Below are positions 1 to 4,985 of a stretch of DNA of 6,275 nt, piece after piece. The notes under the pieces were generated by a model that did not search any database, was not told the origin of the DNA, and worked only from the letters and a program-made list of their open reading frames with translations. The DNA is from an uncultured Mucispirillum sp. Lineage in GTDB: Bacteria > Chrysiogenota > Deferribacteres > Deferribacterales > Mucispirillaceae. Every line of letters begins with the position of its first letter. The first letter of the stretch is position 1. Location: NCBI GenBank assembly GCA_945947845.1, contig CAMEZN010000112.1, positions 1 to 6,275 of the forward strand, read 5' to 3'. A program made the translations under genes and the position numbers.

Positions 1-84
1 AATCTATAACTTATTAATATATAAAGAATATTATTTAATTTTGTATGAAATATGAATTTTTTTTAATGTATTTAAAAAAATATG

Positions 85-112
85 TTGAAAAAATATAGAA
101 AAATAGTAGACT
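85..112 (+). promoter_or_regulatory. Possible sigma-70 promoter for the rodZ/Fe-S operon
   Basis: TTGAAA at 85-90 matches the -35 consensus at five of six positions. It is followed after 16 bases by TAGACT at 107-112, which matches the -10 consensus at only four of six. A transcript would begin near 119, upstream of the ribosome binding site at 141-145, which agrees with translation starting at 151 rather than at the earlier in-frame ATG at 82. In DNA this AT-rich, such matches arise easily by chance, so this is only a candidate. Bases 1-84 show nothing else that can be supported: they are almost pure A/T with stops in all frames. Confidence 0.25.
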
Positions 113-140
113 ACTCTGTGAAAAGCTATGAAGTAGTTAT

Positions 141-145
141 GGAGA
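141..145 (+). promoter_or_regulatory. Ribosome binding site that decides the rodZ start
   Basis: GGAGA lies six bases before the ATG at 151. The earlier in-frame ATG codons at 82 and 139 have no purine-rich site at a useful distance. The protein beginning at 151 starts with MSELG, the usual N-terminus of RodZ-type helix-turn-helix proteins. Confidence 0.7.
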
Positions 146-150
146 GTGTA

Positions 151-1098
151 ATGAGTGAATTAGGAAATCTGTTAAAATCAACAAGGGAAGAGCAGAAAAA
201 GACAATCCAAGATGTTGTTGATGATACAAGGATTAGAGAAAATTTTATAAAAATCATTGAAGACGGAAGATTTAAAGATTTACCTTCATATTTACATGCT
301 TATGGTTTTGTTAAAAAATATGCTGAGTTTTTAAACCTTGATTATGAAAATGTTGTATGGCCGCTTTTTGCAGAAGAATGTCCAAAAGAAGGGGCTCCTG
401 TTCAGCAAAAAGAGATTAATAAAGAAGATTATACTCCATCTACTACTGAAACAAGTTTTTTAGATAATGAGAAGAAAAGTAGTATAAAACCTGTTACTGT
501 TTTATTACTTATTATAATTCTTTTACTTATTGGATATGGCGGATATTATATGTATTCCAGCAATATCTTAGGAAGCAGTATTTCAAATGGAAGTATTAAT
601 AATTCAATTAATAATCCAGTTCCTGCTACGGTAGTTGAGCCTGAACAGGAACCAGCTGTTACTTTTGCTGGTGATAATGCAAGTGATAATGGTTCGTATT
701 TTAACTATTATGGCACATCAATTTATGCTGATAACAATACAGATAATATAACAGCAGTAAATGATAATACAACTGAACCGGCTTATATTGACCCTTTATT
801 TGCACAAACTATTCCAACACCTGTTGTGCTTGCACCAGAAAAAGTGAAAGTTAGTTTTTCTGAAAACTGCTGGTTTAAATACAGCACAGATAAGGGTGAA
901 GTAAATGAAGTAAATGCCAGAAGAGGCACAGAAATAGATATAGAGTTTGATAAAACATTTAAGATTGAAATAGGTAATGCTGTTGCAGTTTCACTTGAAT
1001 ATAATGGGCAGGTATATTCTAATTTTGGTAATAGAAATGCTGTCCGTATATTAAATTATGAAGCTCGTGATGGTAAGTTAGAATTAGTTAGAAGGTAG
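151..1098 (+). CDS. rodZ: RodZ-like helix-turn-helix membrane protein with DUF4115-type C-terminal domain
   Basis: This is probably a homologue of RodZ, the inner-membrane protein that links the MreB cytoskeleton to the cell-wall elongation machinery. From ATG 151 it has 315 residues, close to the family norm. Residues 1-65 form an Xre-type HTH of the HTH_25 kind (MSELGNLLKSTREEQ, then TRIRENFIKIIEDGRF and LPSYLHAYGFVKKYAEFL). In RodZ this fold contacts MreB rather than DNA. Residues 113-135 are one strongly hydrophobic membrane segment preceded by lysines, giving an N-in, C-out topology. Residues 139-230 are an Asn/Ser/Thr/Pro-rich linker. Residues 231-312 resemble the periplasmic beta-rich DUF4115 domain, with the CWFKYSTDKG stretch and the IGNAVAVSLEYNG core. 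A longer version from ATG 82 would add 23 residues but lacks a ribosome binding site. It is the first gene of the run and lies 16 bases before the next. Family membership is well supported; a shape-determining role is inferred. Confidence 0.8.
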   Translation: MSELGNLLKSTREEQKKTIQDVVDDTRIRENFIKIIEDGRFKDLPSYLHAYGFVKKYAEFLNLDYENVVWPLFAEECPKEGAPVQQKEINKEDYTPSTTETSFLDNEKKSSIKPVTVLLLIIILLLIGYGGYYMYSSNILGSSISNGSINNSINNPVPATVVEPEQEPAVTFAGDNASDNGSYFNYYGTSIYADNNTDNITAVNDNTTEPAYIDPLFAQTIPTPVVLAPEKVKVSFSENCWFKYSTDKGEVNEVNARRGTEIDIEFDKTFKIEIGNAVAVSLEYNGQVYSNFGNRNAVRILNYEARDGKLELVRR

Positions 1099-1114
1099 TA
1101 AAGGTTTATTTATA

Positions 1115-1915
1115 ATGTTGAAAACAGCAATTTTTATTAATGATTATTTACTGTTATTGGATTTTCTTTCTAAAATAGAAGAAGAATTTCCACTGTTAGA
1201 ATATACAATATTTGGAGATAAAGAATTTGCGGCATCGTTAGAAGAAAGTGCAGAAGGATATGTAGAAACTGATTTATCTCTTTTAAAAGATGCAGAACTT
1301 TTAATAATGCTTGCAAAGCCAATACATGATGAAAAAATTATTAAAAATTTTGATGGCACTATTATAGATATTACAGGGTATGAATTTTCTCCAGATGCTG
1401 AAATATTTAAAGTATATGAACCTGTTAGAAAAGTTTTAAGAAATATAGCAGTGCCTGTTAGTGATGTTTCTGTTGTTGTATCTCTTCCTGTTTGTGTTTA
1501 TGGAAGACAGGGAGTGGAAGATTTAATGCAGCAGACAAGAAGTATTTTTACTTTTGATGAAGCAGAAAGTTTAGTTTTTCATAACAGAATAGCTTTTAAT
1601 AAACATTTTAATCCTGTTACAGCAGGGTTACCAGTAGGTCAAACTGTTGATGATTTTGCAGCATCAGGTGGTGATATTTCTATTAGAATTTCTCCATTAT
1701 CTACTGTTTTTGAAATAGATGTATTTGCAAAAGATATGTTTGGTTTAAAAGATGATGAAGGATATTTCCCAACAGAAAGTTTTTTTACTGCATCAGATGT
1801 ATCTGAACGCAGTGATATTACTGTAATACCAAGAAGAAATGGTCTTACTTTTGTAGGTGATTATGTCCGAGTATTAATAGAAGACATTATTAAACAAATG
1901 AAAGAGGTATTATAA
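1115..1915 (+). CDS. Degenerate aspartate-semialdehyde dehydrogenase/USG-1-like protein, function unknown
   Basis: I do not recognise this 266-residue protein as a named gene, but parts resemble the Asd/USG-1 family. GTIIDITG (81-88) sits where Asd proteins have a VIDLSG-like strand. GRQGVEDLMQQT (130-141) resembles the segment after the Asd SGAG motif. HNRIAFNKHFNP (156-167) resembles the conserved PIAFN stretch, and FVGDYVR (246-252) resembles the C-terminal DNLR element. Key enzyme parts are missing: the N-terminus (TAIFINDYLLLLDF) has no GxxGxxG nucleotide loop, and the region that should hold the catalytic Cys in an NC-S/T context (about 113-125) is shortened and lacks it. Asd enzymes usually have about 330-340 residues, so this is a shrunken, probably non-enzymatic relative. 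There is no signal peptide or membrane segment. It has an AAGG site at 1101-1104 and stops two bases before the NifS-like gene, so the two are probably translationally coupled. The open frame is intact and its composition matches its neighbours. The homology is by eye only. Confidence 0.55.
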   Translation: MLKTAIFINDYLLLLDFLSKIEEEFPLLEYTIFGDKEFAASLEESAEGYVETDLSLLKDAELLIMLAKPIHDEKIIKNFDGTIIDITGYEFSPDAEIFKVYEPVRKVLRNIAVPVSDVSVVVSLPVCVYGRQGVEDLMQQTRSIFTFDEAESLVFHNRIAFNKHFNPVTAGLPVGQTVDDFAASGGDISIRISPLSTVFEIDVFAKDMFGLKDDEGYFPTESFFTASDVSERSDITVIPRRNGLTFVGDYVRVLIEDIIKQMKEVL

Positions 1916-1917
1916 TA

Positions 1918-3117
1918 ATGAATCCAATTTATTTAGATAATATAGCTGGCACAAAACCAGATGCACGAGTAGTAGAAGCTGTTATGCCTTATTTAACAGA
2001 AAAATATGGTAATCCAGCAGCCCATTTTTACCCACTGGGAAGGGAAAGCTATAATGCTATTAATAATGCTAGAAAACAAGTAGCTGATTTAATAGGTGCA
2101 CAGCAGTTAGAAAGTATTATATTTACTTCTAACGGCACAGAATCAAATAACCTTGCAATTAAAGGAGTAATGGCATTAAGTGGCAATAAAAAACATATTG
2201 TTATTAGTGAGATAGAACATTATTCTATTCAAAATCCTGTATTAAAGTTAACTAATTATGGTTATACTTTTACAAAACTTCCTGTTGATAAAAACGGCAG
2301 GGTATCACCAGAAAGTGTTGCAAATGCAATTAAAGATGATACAGCTCTTGTTGCTATTGCACATGCTAATTCTGAAATAGGAGTTATTCAGGATATTGAA
2401 GCTATAGGTAAAATTTGCAAAGAAAAGGGTGTTCATTTCCATGTAGATGCAGTTGCTTCATGTGGTTTTATAGATATTGATGTCCAAAAAATGAATGCAT
2501 CTACTTTAACTATTGCAGCACAAAATTTTTACGGCATAAGGGGGGCTGCTGCTTTATATGTTGCACCTGATGTAAAACTAGCTCCACTTTTTGACGGTGG
2601 TTTCCAAGAAAGAGGTATAAGAAGTGGAAGTGAAAATGTGCCTGCAATAATAGGGCTTGGAAAAGCATGTGAAATAGCTAAAAACGAAATGGCAGAATAT
2701 TCAGCTAAACTTACAAAATTAAGAAATAAATTAATTGATGGCTTAACATCTCAGTATGATTTTTTACATATTACAGGTGATAGAGAAAACAGACTGCCAT
2801 ATCATGTAAGTTTCTGGGTAGAATATATTGAAGGCGAATCTCTTTTAATGTGGTATGCTCAAAAAGGAGTATATTGTGCTAGTGGTTCAGCATGTTCATC
2901 TAATATATTGGCAGAAGATGAAGAAGATTTACAGGCTTCTCATGTATTAACAGCAGTAGGGGTTCCTACTGATATATGTGCAGGCTCTATAACAATGAGT
3001 CTTTCTAAATATATAAGTGAAGAAGATATTGACCATGTGTTAAAAGTAAGTCCGGAAATCATTGATAAATTATGTGCAATGAGCCCGGCATTTGACCCGT
3101 CAAAAATAAAAAAATAA
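1918..3117 (+). CDS. nifS: NifS/IscS-family cysteine desulfurase-like protein lacking the PLP-binding lysine
   Basis: This full-length (399-residue) class V aminotransferase-fold protein belongs to the group I NifS/IscS family, whose members take sulfur from cysteine as a Cys persulfide and pass it to a NifU/IscU scaffold. Family features seen are IYLDN at the start, KYGNPAAHF (29-37), FTSNGTESNNLAIKG (69-83), His101 in SEIEHYSI, Asn151 in ANSEIG, Asp177 in HVDAV, RSGSENVPAIIGLGKA (235-250) and the sulfur-acceptor loop ASGSACSSN with Cys326. Oddly, the SxHK-FYGPKG motif carrying the Schiff-base lysine reads AAQNFYGIRG (200-209): Lys is Asn203, His is Gln202 and Ser is Ala200. The Gln of HVDATQ is Ala180, and the Arg of the IRFSLGR strand, the substrate-carboxylate ligand, is Thr359. 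Ordinary desulfurase activity is therefore doubtful. The frame is unbroken and lies directly upstream of nifU, which argues for a retained role. GAGGT at 1904-1908 is the likely ribosome binding site, inside the end of the preceding gene. Confidence 0.88.
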   Translation: MNPIYLDNIAGTKPDARVVEAVMPYLTEKYGNPAAHFYPLGRESYNAINNARKQVADLIGAQQLESIIFTSNGTESNNLAIKGVMALSGNKKHIVISEIEHYSIQNPVLKLTNYGYTFTKLPVDKNGRVSPESVANAIKDDTALVAIAHANSEIGVIQDIEAIGKICKEKGVHFHVDAVASCGFIDIDVQKMNASTLTIAAQNFYGIRGAAALYVAPDVKLAPLFDGGFQERGIRSGSENVPAIIGLGKACEIAKNEMAEYSAKLTKLRNKLIDGLTSQYDFLHITGDRENRLPYHVSFWVEYIEGESLLMWYAQKGVYCASGSACSSNILAEDEEDLQASHVLTAVGVPTDICAGSITMSLSKYISEEDIDHVLKVSPEIIDKLCAMSPAFDPSKIKK

Positions 3118-3126
3118 AATATATAC

Positions 3127-3131
3127 AGGAG
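3127..3131 (+). promoter_or_regulatory. Ribosome binding site of nifU
   Basis: AGGAG lies seven bases before the ATG at 3139. It is stronger than the sites of the two preceding genes, as expected for a scaffold made in excess over its desulfurase-like partner. Confidence 0.7.
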
Positions 3132-3138
3132 TGTAAAA

Positions 3139-3576
3139 ATGGCAGCAGGACCATACAGTGATATAGTAATGGATCACTTTACAAACCCAAGAAATATGGG
3201 AGAAATTGAAGATGCAAATGGTGTTGGTGAAGTAGGCAACCCATCTTGCGGCGATGTTATGAAGTTATATTTAAAAGTTAACAGTGATGGTGTTATTGAA
3301 AATTCTACTTTTAAAACTTTTGGCTGTGGAGCAGCTATTGCATCTAGCTCAATGACAACAGAGATGTTAAAAGGTGCAAAAGTTGAAGATGCTTTAAAAC
3401 TTACAAACCAAGCTATTGTTGATGCATTAGGCGGATTACCACCTGCAAAAATACACTGCTCTGTTATGGCAGAAGAAGCGGTAGAAGCTGCATTAAAAGA
3501 TTATTATACAAAACAAGGAAAAGATGCATCAATAGTAGATAATATGAAAGCAGAAATCAAAAAAGATGCAGAATAA
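3139..3576 (+). CDS. nifU: NifU/IscU-type Fe-S cluster assembly scaffold
   Basis: This cytoplasmic scaffold protein is the type on which [2Fe-2S] and [4Fe-4S] clusters are built before transfer to client proteins. Its 145 residues match the IscU/NifU N-terminal domain. The three cluster-ligand cysteines are all present: Cys37 in GNPSCGD, Cys63 in FGCGAAIASSS and Cys107 in KIHCSVMAEEA. Asp39, which tunes cluster release, is also present. LPPAK (100-104) occupies the place of the LPPVK motif that the HscA chaperone recognises in IscU; no hscA or hscB lies in the window. A charged, Lys-rich tail (about 124-145) extends slightly past the domain. The gene lacks the ferredoxin-like and Nfu domains of three-domain NifU proteins, the Nfu part being supplied by the next gene. 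It lies 21 bases after the NifS-like gene, so the pair probably interact. Its active site is fully conserved, in contrast with that neighbour. Confidence 0.95.
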   Translation: MAAGPYSDIVMDHFTNPRNMGEIEDANGVGEVGNPSCGDVMKLYLKVNSDGVIENSTFKTFGCGAAIASSSMTTEMLKGAKVEDALKLTNQAIVDALGGLPPAKIHCSVMAEEAVEAALKDYYTKQGKDASIVDNMKAEIKKDAE

Positions 3577-3582
3577 TATTAT

Positions 3583-3588
3583 AAGGAG
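3583..3588 (+). promoter_or_regulatory. Ribosome binding site of nfu
   Basis: AAGGAG lies six bases before the ATG at 3595, a near-perfect Shine-Dalgarno match in the 18-base gap after nifU. Confidence 0.75.
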
Positions 3589-3594
3589 CATAAA

Positions 3595-3819
3595 ATGGAA
3601 TTAAAAGAAAAAGTTCAAGAAGTATTAAATAAAGTTCGTCCGGGTTTACAAGCTGACGGTGGCGATGTAGAGCTTATCAGTATTGAAGATGGAGTTGTAA
3701 AAGTTGCATTAAGGGGTGCATGTGGCAGCTGTCCTTTCAGCCTTATGACTTTAAAACAAGGTATTGAAGCTCGTATTAAAGAAGAAATACCTGAAATTAA
3801 AGAAGTTATTTCTGCATAA
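3595..3819 (+). CDS. nfu: Nfu-type Fe-S cluster carrier (NifU C-terminal domain)
   Basis: This is a 74-residue stand-alone Nfu domain, the C-terminal domain of NifU-type proteins, which binds a [4Fe-4S] cluster between two subunits and delivers it to target enzymes. Family signatures are VRPGLQADGGDVELISI (14-30) and the cluster-binding CGSC motif with Cys43 and Cys46 in RGACGSCPFS, followed by the LKQGIEARIKEEIPEI helix. The length equals the bare domain, without the A-type N-terminal domain of E. coli NfuA. It is the last gene of the five-gene run and is followed after about 43 bases by a terminator hairpin. With nifU it effectively splits the classic NifU into two polypeptides. Confidence 0.93.
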   Translation: MELKEKVQEVLNKVRPGLQADGGDVELISIEDGVVKVALRGACGSCPFSLMTLKQGIEARIKEEIPEIKEVISA

Positions 3820-3862
3820 TAATTAAAGATAAGAATATTTAATCAAATAAAATAAATATATA

Positions 3863-3906
3863 AGGTCTGCTTTACTTTATAAGTAGAGCAGACTTGTTTA
3901 TTAATA
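3863..3906 (+). terminator. Terminator after nfu
   Basis: AGGTCTGCTTTACTT (3863-3877) pairs with AAGTAGAGCAGACTT (3881-3895) over 15 base pairs, two of them G-U, with a three-base TAT loop. The T tract that follows is short and interrupted (GTTTATTAATA). The stem is strong and well placed to end the rodZ-to-nfu operon just before the FMN riboswitch. Confidence 0.7.
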
Positions 3907-3918
3907 TGAAATTTTTTA

Positions 3919-4042
3919 GGATATCTCAGGGCGGGGTGCAATTCCCCACCGGTGGTAATTTTAATAATAAGCCCACGAGCCTTTTTGGCAGATTTGGTGT
4001 AAATCCAAAGCCGCCGGTATAGTCTGGACGAAAGAGAATATT
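3919..4042 (+). promoter_or_regulatory. FMN riboswitch (RFN element) aptamer
   Basis: The conserved blocks of the RFN element appear in order: AGGGCGGGGTGCAATTCC (from 3928), CCCACCGGTGGT (3945-3956), AGCCCACGAGCC (3970-3981), TTGGCAGATTTGGTG (3985-3999), AAATCCAAAGCCGCCGG (4001-4017) and TATAGTCTGGACGAAAGAGA (4018-4037). The closing P1 helix pairs ATATCTC (3921-3927) with GAGA-A-TAT (4034-4041), leaving one bulged A. Such aptamers bind flavin mononucleotide and switch off riboflavin genes. Here the next gene downstream is ribB, 262 bases away. No clear promoter is visible; a TAATAT at 3902-3907 could be a -10 box but has no recognisable -35 partner. Confidence 0.95.
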
Positions 4043-4280
4043 TTAAAAGATATTTATATATGCGAGACTGTCATTATTGTTATAAAGCTTCTTTTATTAA
4101 TACTTGTTACATAGTTATATATGTAAATAAGTTTAATAAAGCATACTGATTATATATATAGTTTTTCATATAACTTATTAATCTATATTATATATAGCTG
4201 TGATTGATAAAAACGAAGTAAATGAAATATATTTCTGACAATCTTATATTTATGTATCTATATTCATGCCTTGATTTATT
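4043..4280 (+). other. Long AT-rich untranslated leader between the FMN aptamer and ribB
   Basis: This stretch holds no credible gene. It contains weak hairpins: TTACATA (4107-4113) with TATGTAA (4120-4126) around a six-base loop, and CTATAT (4183-4188) with ATATAG (4192-4197). AATAAGTT (4126-4133) could also pair at longer range with AACTTATT (4172-4179). None is followed by a T tract of the kind expected for a transcription terminator, so the expression platform of the riboswitch is not obvious. A 52-codon frame from ATG 4222 runs into ribB in another frame and lacks a ribosome binding site. Confidence 0.6.
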
Positions 4281-4300
4281 CTATACTATAAGGAGTATAG
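4281..4300 (+). promoter_or_regulatory. Hairpin enclosing the ribB Shine-Dalgarno site
   Basis: CTATACT (4281-4287) is perfectly complementary to AGTATAG (4294-4300), leaving a six-base ATAAGG loop. The ribosome binding site AAGGAG (4290-4295) lies in the loop and the start of the 3' arm, ending eight bases before the ATG at 4304. Such a stem could reduce ribosome access and may be the translational output of the upstream FMN riboswitch. The pairing is seen directly; regulation is inferred. Confidence 0.5.
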
Positions 4301-4303
4301 ATT

Positions 4304-4927
4304 ATGTCAAACGATTTTTATGGAAAAATTCAAGCAGCAGTAAAATCTCTTCAAAATGGAAATGGAATTATCATTACTGATGATGAAAAAAGAGAAAATG
4401 AAGGTGATTTAGTTTTTGCATGCACTTCACTTACAAAAGAGCAGGTTGCTCAAATGATTAGGGATTGCAGTGGTATTATATGCCTTGTTATTAATGAAGA
4501 AAGGGCGAATCTTTTAAATCTTCCCTTAATGACTGCTGTAAATAAAAGTAAAAATCATACTAATTTTACAATTTCTATTGAAGCAGCAGAAAATGTAACA
4601 ACTGGTGTTTCTGCTCAGGACAGACTTACAACGATTTTAAGTGCTTCTAAAAAAGATGCTTCTCAAAATGATATTGTAAGCCCCGGGCATATATTTCCAT
4701 TAATAGCAATGACTGGTGGTGTATTTGAAAGACAGGGCCATACAGAAGCTACACTTGATATTATAAAAATTGCTGGAACTGGTGAATTTGGAGTATTATG
4801 CGAGCTCACAAACAAAGACGGCTCTATGATGAAAGATGATGATATCATAAACTATTCTACAAAATATAATATACCAGTAATATCTGTTGAAGATATAATT
4901 AATTACAGAAAGCATAATAATATATAA
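4304..4927 (+). CDS. ribB: 3,4-dihydroxy-2-butanone 4-phosphate synthase (riboflavin biosynthesis)
   Basis: RibB converts ribulose 5-phosphate to formate and 3,4-dihydroxy-2-butanone 4-phosphate, the four-carbon precursor of the riboflavin xylene ring, in the cytoplasm and with a divalent metal. The 207-residue length fits a single-domain enzyme (E. coli RibB has 217). The acidic active-site loop DDEKRENEGDLVFA (26-39) carries the catalytic Arg, Glu and Asp residues. Also present are the substrate-binding stretch VTTGVSAQDRLTTI, the metal-ligand His in SPGHIFPL, the GGVFERQGHTEATLDI segment and the VLCELTNKDGSMM motif near the end. The protein ends after this domain, so it is not the RibBA fusion, and GTP cyclohydrolase II must be encoded elsewhere. 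It is the only gene behind the FMN riboswitch in the window and is followed at once by a terminator, so it appears monocistronic and FMN-controlled. Confidence 0.96.
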   Translation: MSNDFYGKIQAAVKSLQNGNGIIITDDEKRENEGDLVFACTSLTKEQVAQMIRDCSGIICLVINEERANLLNLPLMTAVNKSKNHTNFTISIEAAENVTTGVSAQDRLTTILSASKKDASQNDIVSPGHIFPLIAMTGGVFERQGHTEATLDIIKIAGTGEFGVLCELTNKDGSMMKDDDIINYSTKYNIPVISVEDIINYRKHNNI

Positions 4928-4934
4928 TATATAA

Positions 4935-4970
4935 TAAAAAAGGCTATTGAGTATTCAATAGCCTTTTTTA
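4935..4970. terminator. Bidirectional terminator between convergent ribB and pyrC
   Basis: TAAAAAAGGCTATTGA (4935-4950) pairs perfectly with TCAATAGCCTTTTTTA (4955-4970) around a GTAT loop. The T tract on the 3' side serves ribB. The A tract on the 5' side becomes a T tract on the other strand and serves pyrC, whose stop codon lies 16 bases away. Confidence 0.9.
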
Positions 4971-4985
4971 TATTTTATGTATTTT

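Noticed and set aside
82..150. 23-residue N-terminal extension of the RodZ-like protein from ATG 82
   Set aside because: There is no ribosome binding site for ATG 82 or ATG 139, the added residues do not resemble the family, and GGAGA at 141-145 fits ATG 151.
1144..1359. Antisense frame of 71 codons inside the Asd-like gene
   Set aside because: It is Ser-rich with no family features and no ribosome binding site, and the + strand gene is in close operon spacing; it is a shadow frame. The same applies to the antisense frames at 4663-4848 and 5986-6216.
1918..3117. NifS-like gene as a decaying pseudogene
   Set aside because: The frame is complete at the normal family length, many motifs including the Cys loop remain, and it keeps close spacing with intact nifU. 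Loss of catalysis with retained function fits better.
4107..4126. Hairpin in the leader considered as the riboswitch terminator
   Set aside because: The 7-bp stem is almost all A-T and is not followed by a T tract, so it would not terminate well.
4222..4380. 52-codon open frame in the ribB leader running into ribB in another frame
   Set aside because: It has no Shine-Dalgarno site, a residue mix typical of translated AT-rich noise, and about half of it overlaps ribB out of frame.
4935..4970. Inverted repeat considered as a mobile-element end
   Set aside because: It is a perfect short hairpin with A and T flanks between convergent genes, exactly as a bidirectional terminator looks, and no transposase or target duplication is present.
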